From: Clostridiales bacterium VE202-21
Lineage (GTDB): Bacteria; Bacillota; Clostridia; Lachnospirales; Lachnospiraceae
Length of the DNA stretch: 64,000 bases
Reading direction: 5' to 3'
NCBI GenBank assembly: GCA_000509105.1
Contig: BAIF02000102.1
Location: 1 to 64,000, forward strand
The notes beneath the pieces were generated by a model, which saw only the letters and a list, made by a program, of their open reading frames with translations, ran no database searches and was not told where the DNA came from. This document shows, in pieces, positions 1 to 8,749 of this stretch. The first letter of the stretch is position 1, and the number at the start of each line of letters is the position of its first letter. Made by a program: the position numbers and the translations under genes.

Positions 1-136
1 AGGCCCGTGGTCGCATTTTTGAAAGGACATGGATGTTCTCCGGGAGGTTTTCGGCTATCCCTTTATGGAGCGCCCCCATCCGCGCCAAGGCTAAAGCTCG
101 TCACTAAATCCCGATTTTATTGAGAAAAAGTGTATT
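1..136. other. Gene-free start; possible right arm of a long inverted repeat
   Basis: No coding region is visible. Read on the minus strand, the stretch contains GGATGGGGGCGCTCC followed by an AAAGGGATAG block. This resembles the outer module GGTATGGGGACGCT seen in the long inverted repeats near 16.24 kb and 23.9 kb. A short hairpin (AGGACAT / ATGTTCT) lies near position 25-42. The likely reading is that this is the right arm of a further long inverted repeat whose left arm lies before the window. That is inference, since the partner arm is not visible. Confidence 0.3.
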
Positions 137-142
137 TTCCTA

Positions 143-198
143 TTGCCTAAAATCCACATTTACCATATAATAAACAGTGATTGATAAAATTTTAACTA
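143..198 (+). promoter_or_regulatory. Hydrogenase operon promoter with Rex-like operator
   Basis: A textbook sigma-A promoter is visible: -35 TTGCCT at 143-148, a 17-base spacer and -10 TATAAT at 166-171. Directly downstream, at the expected transcription start, lies TTGATAAAATTTTAACTA (181-198). It matches the Rex consensus TTGTTAA-N4-TTAACAA at 12 of 14 defined positions. Rex is the NADH/NAD+-sensing repressor of fermentative genes in Firmicutes, so a block just after the -10 box would couple the NAD-dependent hydrogenase to redox state. The motif is seen; Rex binding is inferred. Confidence 0.65.
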
Positions 199-264
199 TA
201 TCATACAAAAGTACAGTTTATAAGGATTTGAAAGCTTTATAAACGCAGTTTAAGGAGGTATCTC

Positions 265-738
265 ATGTTAGATCAGACCTACTATGACAAGGCAGATGAA
301 ATCATAGCGTCACATGGGGCGGAACAGGCATCACTGATTCCTATTATTCAGGACATTCAGACGGAATACCGTTATCTGCCGCCTGAGCTTTTGAGCTATG
401 TGGCAGGGAAGCTAGGCATTAATGAGGCAAAGGCTTATAGTGTGGCAACATTTTATGAGAATTTTTCTTTTGAGCCAAAAGGAAAATACATCATCAAGGT
501 ATGTGATGGAACAGCCTGTCATGTGCGTAAATCGATTCCGATCCTGGAGCGTCTCTACAGCGAATTGGGCCTTTCCAGCGAAAAAGCAACAACAGATGAT
601 ATGCTGTTTACTCTGGAAACGGTTTCCTGTCTCGGGGCCTGCGGGCTGGCGCCGGTGCTTACAGTGAATGATAAGGTATATCCGGCAATGACGCCGGATG
701 CAGCAGCTGAATTAATTCGCGAGTTGAGAGGAGCTTAG
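265..738 (+). CDS. NuoE-like [2Fe-2S] subunit of NAD-dependent [FeFe] hydrogenase
   Basis: 157 aa, the usual length of the NuoE/HydC (HndA) thioredoxin-like ferredoxin subunit. It is expected to carry one [2Fe-2S] cluster and to pass electrons between the NAD(H)/FMN subunit and the catalytic subunit in the cytoplasm. The four cluster cysteines are visible as C80-x4-C85 (CDGTAC) and C122-x3-C126 (CLGAC). The N-terminal helical part (residues 5-60) is typical of complex I 24 kDa proteins. The ATG follows a strong TAAGGAGG ribosome binding site. It is the first gene of a three-gene operon, with only 4 bases to the next gene. Alternative names are hydC, hndA and nuoE. Confidence 0.93.
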   Translation: MLDQTYYDKADEIIASHGAEQASLIPIIQDIQTEYRYLPPELLSYVAGKLGINEAKAYSVATFYENFSFEPKGKYIIKVCDGTACHVRKSIPILERLYSELGLSSEKATTDDMLFTLETVSCLGACGLAPVLTVNDKVYPAMTPDAAAELIRELRGA

Positions 739-742
739 AGAT

Positions 743-2629
743 ATGGAGAGAATTGAGAACAGAGAAGCTCTCGGGCTGGTACGTGAAGCTTCGAAAGCAC
801 AGATAGAAAACAGTAAATGCAGGGTGCTGATTTGTGCGGGGACAGGCTGTCTGGCAGGCGGTTCCGGTGACATTTACAGGAGAATGTGTGAGCTGGTCGA
901 TGAAAATCCGGATGTGGAAGTGCATTTTGGGGAAGAGATCGCACATGGGGATGGAGAACTTGGCATTAAGAAAAGCGGATGCCATGGATTCTGTGAGATG
1001 GGACCTCTGATGAGGATAGAGCCCCAGGGAATTCTGTATACAAAGGTACAGCTGGATGACTGCGATGAGATATTCCACAGAACGATTGAAAAAGGAGAGA
1101 TCATCAGGCATCTTTTATTTAAACAGGATGGCATTGAGTACCAGAAACAGGACGAGATTCCATTTTATAAAAAGCAGACAAGAAATGTGCTGAAAAATTG
1201 CGGACATATTGATGCAGAGCATATCCAGGAGTATATTTCCACAGGCGGATACCAGGCTCTTGAAAAGGCACTGTTCAATATGAAGCCGGAGGAAGTAATT
1301 GAGGAAATTACAGAATCTAATCTGCGCGGACGCGGGGGCGGCGGCTTCCAGACCGGTTATAAATGGTCACAGGTGGCTAAACAGCAGGAAAAAGAACGTT
1401 ATGTTGTCTGTAACGGTGACGAGGGAGACCCGGGCGCATTTATGGACCGAAGCATTATGGAGGGAGACCCGCATAAGATGATTGAAGGTATGATGATCGC
1501 TGCTTATGCTGTTGGCGCTTCCGAAGGCTATATATATGTGCGTGCCGAATATCCGCTGGCGATCAGCCGTCTGAAACTGGCGATCGCACAGGCAGAAGAA
1601 TGCGGCCTGCTGGGAGATCACATTCTGGGTACTGATTTTTCCTTCCGTTTACATATTAACAGGGGAGCGGGAGCTTTCGTCTGCGGTGAGGGCAGTGCTC
1701 TTACAGCCTCAATAGAAGGGAACCGTGGCATGCCGCGTGTGAAGCCTCCAAGAACGGTAGAACAGGGCCTGTTTGCGAAACCGACCGTACTGAATAATGT
1801 AGAAACATTTGCAAATGTTCCCATGATTATCAACGAAGGCGCTGAATGGTTTAAAAGCATCGGACCGGAGAGCAGTCCTGGAACCAAGGCGTTTGCTCTC
1901 ACTGGAAGTGTAAAGCACACAGGTCTGATCGAGGTTCCCATGGGAACCACCCTCCGCGAAGTTATTTATGACATCGGCGGCGGAATTAAGGGGGACGGAG
2001 AATTTAAGGCCGTACAGATCGGCGGTCCCTCCGGCGGCTGTCTGATTACGCCGCATCTGGATATTAATCTGGATTTCGATTCCTTGAAGAAGATGGGCGC
2101 AATGATTGGATCCGGAGGACTGGTTGTAATGGATAACCATACCTGCATGGTGGAGGTCGCAAGGTTCTTCATGAACTTTACGCAGAATGAAAGCTGCGGA
2201 AAATGCGTTCCGTGCAGGGAAGGCACAAAGCGCATGCTGGAGATCCTGGAAAGAATCGTGGCCGGAAATGGAAAATTGGAGGATTTGGATCTGCTTGAGG
2301 AGCTCGCGGATACTATTACGGACACAGCACTGTGCGGTCTGGGCAAGAGTGCGGCTCTGCCTGTCATCAGTACGCTGAAGCTGTTCAGAAAAGAGTATGA
2401 GGAACATGTAGTTGAGAAGAAATGTGTATCCCACAACTGTACCGCAATGCGGCAGTTTATCATCAGCCCGGAACGATGCAAGGGCTGTTCCAAATGTGCG
2501 AGAAACTGTCCGGTAGGTGCGATCAGCGGACAGATTAAAGAACCTTATGTCATTGATAATGAAAAATGTATTAAGTGCGGCGCCTGTGAGAGCGCCTGTG
2601 CATTTGGTGCGATACATATTGAAGGGTAG
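743..2629 (+). CDS. NuoF-like FMN/NADH-binding subunit of [FeFe] hydrogenase
   Basis: 628 aa, typical of HydB/HndC. In order: an N-terminal thioredoxin-like [2Fe-2S] domain (CAGTGC...CHGFC); the flavoprotein core with GRGGGGFQTGYKW and NGDEGDPGAFMDRS for FMN and NADH; an SLBB region; the C-terminal 4Fe-4S ligand set SCGKCVPCREGT; and a two-cluster ferredoxin tail (CKGCSKCARNCP and CIKCGACESACA). It oxidises or reduces NAD(H) and feeds electrons to HydA. In related trimeric hydrogenases this complex couples NADH and reduced ferredoxin to H2 (electron bifurcation/confurcation). That mode is expected here but not proven by sequence. The gene lies 4 bases after the NuoE-like gene and 12 bases before hydA. 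Confidence 0.94.
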   Translation: MERIENREALGLVREASKAQIENSKCRVLICAGTGCLAGGSGDIYRRMCELVDENPDVEVHFGEEIAHGDGELGIKKSGCHGFCEMGPLMRIEPQGILYTKVQLDDCDEIFHRTIEKGEIIRHLLFKQDGIEYQKQDEIPFYKKQTRNVLKNCGHIDAEHIQEYISTGGYQALEKALFNMKPEEVIEEITESNLRGRGGGGFQTGYKWSQVAKQQEKERYVVCNGDEGDPGAFMDRSIMEGDPHKMIEGMMIAAYAVGASEGYIYVRAEYPLAISRLKLAIAQAEECGLLGDHILGTDFSFRLHINRGAGAFVCGEGSALTASIEGNRGMPRVKPPRTVEQGLFAKPTVLNNVETFANVPMIINEGAEWFKSIGPESSPGTKAFALTGSVKHTGLIEVPMGTTLREVIYDIGGGIKGDGEFKAVQIGGPSGGCLITPHLDINLDFDSLKKMGAMIGSGGLVVMDNHTCMVEVARFFMNFTQNESCGKCVPCREGTKRMLEILERIVAGNGKLEDLDLLEELADTITDTALCGLGKSAALPVISTLKLFRKEYEEHVVEKKCVSHNCTAMRQFIISPERCKGCSKCARNCPVGAISGQIKEPYVIDNEKCIKCGACESACAFGAIHIEG

Positions 2630-2641
2630 GAGGAAACGAAC

Positions 2642-4330
2642 ATGAGTTATATGACAATCAACAACAGAAGGGTCGCCTTTACGAATGAAAAGAATGTTCT
2701 TTCCGTCATCCGCAGAGCCGGGATTGACCTTCCTACTTTCTGCTATCATTCGGAGCTATCTACCTACGGTGCCTGCCGTATGTGTGTGGTGGAGGATAAC
2801 AGAGGAAGGATATTTGCATCCTGTTCAGAGACACCCAGGGACGGAATGGTGATTTATACAAATACGCCAAAACTGCAGCACCACAGAAAGATGATTATCG
2901 AATTGCTTCTGGCATCCCACTGCCGTGACTGTACTACCTGTGCTAAAAACGGAGTCTGTACACTGCAGAAGCTGTCGAGACAGCTTGGAATTATGGATGT
3001 AAGGTTTGAAAATAATAAAAAACAGCTGGAGAAAGATACGACATCAGAGTGTGTTGTGAGGGATCCAAATAAGTGTATACTGTGCGGTGACTGTGTTAGA
3101 ACCTGCGACGAGATTCAGGGCCTTGGTATATTGGATTTCGCATTCCGCGGTTCCAAAATGCAGGTGACGCCGGCATTTAACAAGGATCTGGCGCAGACGG
3201 ATTGTGTAGGATGCGGACAGTGCCGCGCGGTATGTCCGACCGGTGCAATTACGATTAAACAGAACGTAGATCCGGTATGGCGTGCGCTCAGTGACAAGAA
3301 TGTCCGTGTGGTTGTACAGATTGCCCCGGCGGTCAGGGTGGCTATGGGAGATAAGTTCGGCATCAAAAAAGGTGAAAATGTGCTTGGACGCCTCGTGGCG
3401 GCTCTTCGCCGTATCGGTTTTGACGAAGTATACGACACTAATTTCGGCGCGGATCTGACGGTTATGGAAGAATCCAAAGAATTGCTGGAACGCCTGGAAT
3501 CAGGAGAAAATCTTCCGCTTTTCACATCCTGCTGTCCGGCATGGGTGAAGTTCTGTGAAAATAGATATCCTGAATTCAGGAAGAATATTTCCACCTGCCG
3601 TTCTCCGCAGGAGATGTTCGGCGCATTGATTAAGGAAGAGGCACGTATGAAGGCGGCGGAAGACACCAGGAAGACCATGGTTATCTCGATTATGCCATGC
3701 ACCGCAAAAAAAGCGGAGATCACAAGACCGGAACACTTTACAGATGGGGAGCAGAATGTGGATTATGTGCTGACAACCACAGAGGTTACCCGGATGATCC
3801 AGGAAGCTGGAATCGATCTTGCACAGGTGAAGCCGGAAGCACTGGACATGCCATTTGGACTGGCATCCGGCGCAGGCGCAATCTTCGGGGTTACCGGAGG
3901 TGTGACAGAAGCAGTGCTGCGGCGTCTTGTTAACAGCAATAAGGCGGAAGACCTGGAAGCAATCAGTTTCACCGGGGTGCGCGGTGTAGACGGTATCAAG
4001 GAAGCCAGGGTAAAACTGGGAGACAGAGAAGTTAAAATCGCTGTTGTGAATGGTCTGCAATGCGCCTCCGAAGTACTGGAGAAGATGAAAGCAGGAGAAG
4101 TGCACTATGATTTCGTGGAAGTCATGGCTTGTAAGAGAGGGTGTATCGCCGGAGGAGGGCAGCCTGTGCCGATCGGCCCAAGGACAAAGAAAGCAAGACT
4201 GGAAGGACTTTATAAGATCGACACAATGGCACAGATCAAACTTTCAAACCAGAATCCGATCGTTGAGGCGGCTTATGAGGGCATATTGAAAGGAAAAGAA
4301 CATAAACTGCTGCATAATGAGGTGAATTAG
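2642..4330 (+). CDS. hydA: [FeFe] hydrogenase catalytic subunit HydA
   Basis: 562 aa group A [FeFe] hydrogenase; forms or oxidises H2 at the H-cluster. An N-terminal plant-type [2Fe-2S] domain (C34, C45, C48, C61) is followed by the His-Cys3 4Fe-4S motif (H93...C97-x2-C100-x5-C106) and two 4Fe-4S clusters (CILCGDCVRTC and CVGCGQCRAVCP). H-cluster motifs are TSCCPAW (295-301), MPCTAKK (351-357) and MACKRGCIAGGGQP (495-508). The last differs from the commoner MACPGGC form by KR replacing PG, while the cluster cysteines are kept. It is the third gene of the operon, under the Rex-like operator. No maturases (hydE, hydF, hydG) are in the window. A 326-bp inverted repeat begins 18 bases after the stop codon. 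Confidence 0.95.
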   Translation: MSYMTINNRRVAFTNEKNVLSVIRRAGIDLPTFCYHSELSTYGACRMCVVEDNRGRIFASCSETPRDGMVIYTNTPKLQHHRKMIIELLLASHCRDCTTCAKNGVCTLQKLSRQLGIMDVRFENNKKQLEKDTTSECVVRDPNKCILCGDCVRTCDEIQGLGILDFAFRGSKMQVTPAFNKDLAQTDCVGCGQCRAVCPTGAITIKQNVDPVWRALSDKNVRVVVQIAPAVRVAMGDKFGIKKGENVLGRLVAALRRIGFDEVYDTNFGADLTVMEESKELLERLESGENLPLFTSCCPAWVKFCENRYPEFRKNISTCRSPQEMFGALIKEEARMKAAEDTRKTMVISIMPCTAKKAEITRPEHFTDGEQNVDYVLTTTEVTRMIQEAGIDLAQVKPEALDMPFGLASGAGAIFGVTGGVTEAVLRRLVNSNKAEDLEAISFTGVRGVDGIKEARVKLGDREVKIAVVNGLQCASEVLEKMKAGEVHYDFVEVMACKRGCIAGGGQPVPIGPRTKKARLEGLYKIDTMAQIKLSNQNPIVEAAYEGILKGKEHKLLHNEVN

Positions 4331-4347
4331 CTTACAGCTGACGAGAC

Positions 4348-4673
4348 GGTAAGGAGAGCGTCCGCCTCTTTGGGCTGCGGGATGCGGCGTGGGGCAGGAT
4401 GTCTTCCGGTGATTGCGGATGCCGGCCGTTTTGCCTAGTTTACGTAGGGATAAAATAGAAAAATCTGATGGAACCGGCGACATGCGATCCCCAATTTGAT
4501 AATTGGGGGCCTTAGTCGCCTCAGACTTTACTTGGTAAAGCAAAGTCTGTCCATCAGATTTTTCTATTTTATCCCTACGTAAACACGGCACACTTCAGGC
4601 ATCCGCAATCACCGGAAGACATCCTGCCCCACGCCGTATCCCGCAGCCCAAAGAGGCGGGCGCTCTCCTTACC
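4348..4673. repeat. Long inverted repeat A, about 125-bp arms
   Basis: The left arm 4348-4472 and right arm 4550-4673 are almost perfectly complementary. They differ mainly in a short block near 4424-4440. The loop (4473-4549) holds two further hairpins: an AATTGGGG-type stem near 4492-4512 and a CAGACTTT/AAAGTCTG stem near 4522-4549. No credible reading frame spans it. It lies just after hydA, so a transcript reading through would fold into an exceptionally long double-stranded hairpin. It is far longer than a Rho-independent terminator needs to be, and no transposase is present. Confidence 0.9.
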
Positions 4674-4849
4674 TTTTAGTGGCTGTGCGGGATGGGATTC
4701 AGGACGGGAGAGCGGAAGGGGAATGATATTGAAAGTATGAGGTGATATCGTGGCCAGACAGGAGATAGACAAGTCGGATTAGGGAAGGTTTCCGCCTATC
4801 CCTTTCATTTCCGCTCCCTTTTCTTCATATAACAGTCCCATTCCTTTAG
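4674..4849. other. Gene-free spacer with a weaker inverted repeat
   Basis: No gene is seen between repeat A and the next promoter. A looser inverted repeat pairs GGGAGAGCGGAAGGGG near 4707-4722 with the rough complement TCATTTCCGCTCCC near 4804-4818. It could be the outer part of repeat A or a terminator-like remnant. Confidence 0.4.
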
Positions 4850-4878
4850 TTGTTTTTGAGGGAGGATCGTGCTATACT
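4850..4878 (+). promoter_or_regulatory. Promoter of isoprenoid-synthase-like gene
   Basis: -35 TTGTTT (4850-4855), a 17-base spacer and -10 TATACT (4873-4878), 62 bases before the ATG at 4940. Good box quality and spacing; no operator recognised. Confidence 0.5.
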
Positions 4879-4939
4879 TTTGAAGTATTGGGAACAGGGA
4901 GTGTATTAACGGCTGCGGCTTTTTACAGGAGGGCATATT

Positions 4940-6214
4940 ATGGATACTTGGGAAACGATTCGGGAGGATGATCGGTATAGAATTACTGCGGCGGTGAAGA
5001 CCGTGACGGATGTTTGGAAGAAAACTCCTGCGGTAGCGGGTGCGTGGATGTTCCGTGCTATTTCTGTAAAAGAGCGGGCTGAAAATGATAAACGGTGCAG
5101 GGAGGTTTGGGGGAAGCTGAACGGGCATTTGCAAAGCTTCCCTCAGGCCGTTCACGGTCAGAAGATGTGGCGGGAGAAGGCGGAGAAAGCCTTGTCCGAC
5201 GCTATGGATAAGGATGTAATGTTCCAGCTGGGGCGGCTGCCGGGCGATGTGAGGAACGGATTCCTAGAGGCGGTTAGAACGTTTATCCGACATACGCGAG
5301 TGTTTGACAGGGAACTTGTACTGGAGGATCTTGGACAGGCACTGAGAAATTATTTTGTATATTTTATGCTGTGCCTTGCGGATGGTTCTGACAGGTGGTT
5401 CCATGAGGCGATCTGGGGGTACAGCCTGCTTTATCCTTATACGGATAATTTTCTGGACGGTGAAAAAACGAGACAGGAAAAGGCTGCATTTAACTGCAGG
5501 CTGGAGCAGAAACTGAACGGAATCAAAACAGAGGCGGAAGACGATCTGGAACAGAAAGTTTTCTCCATGGTTGATTCGGTCGAAGATATTTATCCCAGAA
5601 AAATATTCAGCGGACTTTATGATTTTCTGCTGACCATTTATGATGCCCAGATTAAAAGTATGGAGCAGCAGGGAAAGACGGAGAAAACGGCGGAAGAGCT
5701 TCTGCAGATGTCAGCTTATAAGGGCGGGGCTTCTATCTATGTGGATCAGTGCATGATTGATGGGAATCTAAAGGAAAAAGATGTCCTGTTTCTTACGGGA
5801 TTCGGGCTCTTTTTGCAGCTTGCAGATGATTTGCAGGACGTGGATGAGGATGCCGGAAACGGACATCAGACCTTGATGACGCTGAGTGCGGGAGCCGGCT
5901 TTCTGGACGAAATTGTGGGACGTCTGCTGTCTTTTCTAAAATATGTTTTTGAAAATTATTGGAGCGGGGAAGAGGCGTATAAAGGTTTTGTGCTGGATAA
6001 CTGTGTGCAGTTGGTAATTATGACTGTGTTCCAAAATGAACAGTATTTTTCGGAAAAGTTTAAAAGAAAGATGGAGGAATGGTCCGTACTGCCTGCGGGT
6101 TTTTTTGCATGGATGGATGCAGAAAATACCAAGAACCGGGAGAACATGCAGCACGGCCCGGTAAATATGATGGAGATACTGGATGTCTGGTGCCAGGTAC
6201 CTTCTTTGGAATAG
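4940..6214 (+). CDS. Class I isoprenoid-synthase-like protein
   Basis: 424 aa. Not a named enzyme that I recognise, but the ordered motifs fit the all-alpha class I isoprenoid (prenyltransferase/terpene) synthase fold. There is a first Asp-rich site D169-N-F-L-D173, a KGGAS segment (261-265) and a second Asp-rich site in GLFLQLADDLQDVDED (289-304), with D296, D297 and D300 in the FQxxDDxxD position of trans-prenyltransferases. The first site is DxxxD rather than the classic DDxxD, and the first 120 residues resemble nothing I know. The gene stands alone, with its own promoter and with no neighbouring terpenoid genes. The substrate is unknown. Alternatively it may have kept the fold without the chemistry. 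Confidence 0.6.
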   Translation: MDTWETIREDDRYRITAAVKTVTDVWKKTPAVAGAWMFRAISVKERAENDKRCREVWGKLNGHLQSFPQAVHGQKMWREKAEKALSDAMDKDVMFQLGRLPGDVRNGFLEAVRTFIRHTRVFDRELVLEDLGQALRNYFVYFMLCLADGSDRWFHEAIWGYSLLYPYTDNFLDGEKTRQEKAAFNCRLEQKLNGIKTEAEDDLEQKVFSMVDSVEDIYPRKIFSGLYDFLLTIYDAQIKSMEQQGKTEKTAEELLQMSAYKGGASIYVDQCMIDGNLKEKDVLFLTGFGLFLQLADDLQDVDEDAGNGHQTLMTLSAGAGFLDEIVGRLLSFLKYVFENYWSGEEAYKGFVLDNCVQLVIMTVFQNEQYFSEKFKRKMEEWSVLPAGFFAWMDAENTKNRENMQHGPVNMMEILDVWCQVPSLE

Positions 6215-6267
6215 GGAAGGTGTTTAATGCGCCCCGGCAGTACCGGGATGGCGAGAATAAATTTCTC

Positions 6268-6296
6268 TTGTGATAAAATGCATTTAGTGCTATGAT
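6268..6296 (+). promoter_or_regulatory. Folate operon promoter
   Basis: -35 TTGTGA (6268-6273), a 17-base spacer and -10 TATGAT (6291-6296), about 85 bases before folC. No riboswitch-like structure was recognised in the leader. Confidence 0.45.
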
Positions 6297-6381
6297 TGAC
6301 AACAGTGGAATACATTATTCTGCAGCGTAAACTGAATAATTACATAATTTATAGAAGAGATAGAGAAAGGAAACGAGAAAC

Positions 6382-7680
6382 GTGACCTATAAAGAAGCAA
6401 GGGTATATTTGGACGAAGTGTCGAAATACGGAAGTGTACTTGGCTTGGATACGATTCGAGGTCTGTTGCGTGAACTTGGGCATCCTCAAGATGACCTGAA
6501 GTTCATACATATTGCAGGAACGAATGGCAAGGGATCTGTGCTTGCATACACTTCAACAATTTTAAGTGAGGCAGGGTATAGAACCGGCAGATATGTATCA
6601 CCAACAGTGGTTTCCTATTTGGAACGGATTCAGATAGACGGAAAGTGGATACCGGAAGATGAGTTCGCAGAATTAGTGGAAGAAGTTAAGAAAGCTATTG
6701 CACGTATGGAAGCCAGAGGTGAGGCCAGCCCCACCGTTTTTGAGGCAGAGACGGCAGTAGCTTTTTTGTATTTCAGAAAGAGGCGCTGCGACTTAGTCGT
6801 TTTAGAAACCGGTCTGGGCGGACTGCTGGATGCAACCAATATTGTGAAGAATACGGAGCTTGCCGTATTCGCATCCATCAGCAGGGATCACATGGGCTTT
6901 CTGGGCGAATCCCTGGAGGAGATTGCGGCTAATAAGGCGGGAATTATAAAGCCGGGCTGTACAGTTGTCACATCGCTGCAGAAGCCGGAAGTGATGACGG
7001 TACTCGTCGAAAAGGCCCGGGAGCTGAAATGCGGCATGGAGGTTGTGTATCCCAGGGAGGCAGTAATGGTAGAAGAAAACTGGGATGGACAGCGGTTTTC
7101 CTACCGGGAGTGGGAAAATATCAGAATTTCGCTGGCAGGCAGATTCCAGATTGAGAATGCCGTAACAGTTCTTGGAGTTATCCGGGCACTTAGAAACCGG
7201 GGATATGAGATCTCAAGGCGGGCTGTGGAGGAAGGTTTTGCAAAAACAACATGGCCCGGACGGCTGACCTGTGTTGCCAGGGATCCGCTGGTGCTTGTGG
7301 ACGGGGCACATAACGAGGAAGCGGCGCTGAGACTGCGGGAGTCTCTGGTACAATATTTCCCCAGCAGGCGCATGCTCTTTATTATGGGAGTATTCCGGGA
7401 TAAGGAATATGACAAGATAGCAGAGATCATGGGTCCTCTGGCGGATAAGATATATACTGTGGAGCTGCCGGATCAGGGCAGGACGCTGGGCGCGGATGAA
7501 TTAAAGCAGGCATTGCTGCCTTACTGTGTGGGGGCGGTAGAAGAGGCATCCGGGATAGAAGAGGCCGTGAGGGAAGCCTGTGCTTCTGCTAGAAAAGACG
7601 ATGTAGTACTGGCATTTGGTTCGCTGTCCTATCTGGGACGGGTTATGGAATTGACGGAGGATATGGGAGAGAAGTTATGA
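6382..7680 (+). CDS. folC: Folylpolyglutamate synthase / dihydrofolate synthase
   Basis: 432 aa Mur-ligase-family enzyme. It adds L-glutamate to dihydropteroate and to folates, using ATP, in the cytoplasm. The P-loop is IAGTNGKGS near residues 44-52. Later family motifs are [13 protein letters not shown] and VDGAHNEEA; the C-terminal domain follows at about residue 300. The start is GTG at 6382, supported by the GAAAGGAAACGAGAAAC ribosome binding region. Its stop overlaps the folE start (ATGA), indicating translational coupling. First gene of the folate operon. Confidence 0.93.
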   Translation: MTYKEARVYLDEVSKYGSVLGLDTIRGLLRELGHPQDDLKFIHIAGTNGKGSVLAYTSTILSEAGYRTGRYVSPTVVSYLERIQIDGKWIPEDEFAELVEEVKKAIARMEARGEASPTVFEAETAVAFLYFRKRRCDLVVLETGLGGLLDATNIVKNTELAVFASISRDHMGFLGESLEEIAANKAGIIKPGCTVVTSLQKPEVMTVLVEKARELKCGMEVVYPREAVMVEENWDGQRFSYREWENIRISLAGRFQIENAVTVLGVIRALRNRGYEISRRAVEEGFAKTTWPGRLTCVARDPLVLVDGAHNEEAALRLRESLVQYFPSRRMLFIMGVFRDKEYDKIAEIMGPLADKIYTVELPDQGRTLGADELKQALLPYCVGAVEEASGIEEAVREACASARKDDVVLAFGSLSYLGRVMELTEDMGEKL

Positions 7681-8231
7681 TAGATCAGGAAAAGATTAAA
7701 CAGGCGGTTAAGCTTCTTCTGGAAGGGATCGGAGAAGACGCCGAAAGAGAAGGCTTAAAGGAGACTCCGGAGCGTATTGCCCGGATGTATGAGGAAATAT
7801 ACGGCGGGATAGAAGAAGATGCGGCAGAGCATCTGAAAAAGACATTTCACGTAGACAATAACGAAATCGTGATGGAAAAAGATATTACCTTTTATTCTAC
7901 ATGCGAGCATCATCTTCTTCCCTTTTATGGAAAGGCCCATATTGCATATATTCCCGACGGAAAGGTAGTAGGCTTAAGCAAACTCGCCAGAACTGTAGAA
8001 GCATTTGCCAGAAGGCTTCAGATTCAGGAGCAGCTGACGGGGCAGATTGCAGATGCCCTGATGGAGCATCTGAAGCCAAAAGGAGTACTTGTGATGATAG
8101 AGGCAGAACATATGTGCATGACAATGCGGGGAATCAAAAAACCAGGGAGCCAGACCGTGACAGTAGTTAAGAGAGGCGTATTTCTGGAGGATCCGGAGTT
8201 GACCAATCTGTTTTTTCAGATGATCAGATAA
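7677..8231 (+). CDS. folE: GTP cyclohydrolase I
   Basis: 184 aa. Converts GTP to 7,8-dihydroneopterin triphosphate, the first step of folate synthesis. Signature blocks are [30 protein letters not shown] and [17 protein letters not shown]. The zinc ligands are the Cys and His of CEHH together with the Cys in [10 protein letters not shown], so this is the canonical zinc type IA enzyme. It overlaps folC by 4 bases. Confidence 0.96.
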   Translation: MIDQEKIKQAVKLLLEGIGEDAEREGLKETPERIARMYEEIYGGIEEDAAEHLKKTFHVDNNEIVMEKDITFYSTCEHHLLPFYGKAHIAYIPDGKVVGLSKLARTVEAFARRLQIQEQLTGQIADALMEHLKPKGVLVMIEAEHMCMTMRGIKKPGSQTVTVVKRGVFLEDPELTNLFFQMIR

Positions 8232-8249
8232 AGGAACGGGATTTTGTAT

Positions 8250-8732
8250 ATGAAAGAGATTGAATTGATCAGAAAGCATCCTTTGTATCTAAGCAGCTGC
8301 AAGCGGTTGGAGGAATTGGAACGGGACCGGCGGTTCTGCAGGCATCAGATGACGCATCTGCTGGATGTGGCCCGGATCGCATATATCCGGAGTCTGGAGA
8401 ACGGACTGGGGTTGAAGAAAGAGGTGATCTACGCGGCGGCAATTCTGCATGATATCGGCAAGGCCAGCCAGTATACGGAAGGCATACCCCACGAGACCGC
8501 CGGAAAAGAGACGGCAGAAAAGATACTGGAGGATACGGATACATTTACAGGAGAAGAAAGACAGATGATTCTTCAGGCAATTCTGGAGCACAGACGGGAC
8601 AGTGAGAATCAGTCTGTGCTTGGCAGACTTTTATATGAAAGTGATAAATTGTCCAGAGCATGTTATGCGTGCCCGGCGGAGAAGGAATGCAACTGGAGCA
8701 GTGAAAAGAAGAATATGGAGATAAAATGGTGA
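8250..8732 (+). CDS. HD-domain phosphohydrolase-like protein in folate operon
   Basis: About 160 aa. The HD metal-binding motif is visible as H...HDIGK (AAILHDIGKAS), with an earlier His in HQMTHLLDVARIAY. The domain belongs to the HD superfamily of metal-dependent phosphohydrolases. Substrate unknown. Its place between folE and folP suggests the missing dihydroneopterin triphosphate dephosphorylation step or a related job; this is inference from position only. ATG at 8250 is preferred; an in-frame TTG at 8244 sits closer to the AAGGAA site. C-terminal cysteines (CYACPAEKEC) may bind metal. Confidence 0.75.
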   Translation: MKEIELIRKHPLYLSSCKRLEELERDRRFCRHQMTHLLDVARIAYIRSLENGLGLKKEVIYAAAILHDIGKASQYTEGIPHETAGKETAEKILEDTDTFTGEERQMILQAILEHRRDSENQSVLGRLLYESDKLSRACYACPAEKECNWSSEKKNMEIKW

Positions 8733-8749
8733 AAGGACTGGTATAAGAG

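Noticed and set aside
1709-2749. 346-codon minus-strand frame opposite the NuoF-like gene
   Set aside because: Fully antisense to a well-supported gene, with no family motif; a shadow of codon bias.
3115-4105. 200-codon minus-strand frames opposite hydA
   Set aside because: Antisense to conserved hydrogenase sequence; no start signal or domain.
7755-8124. Small frames overlapping folE on both strands
   Set aside because: Out-of-frame shadows of a highly conserved gene.
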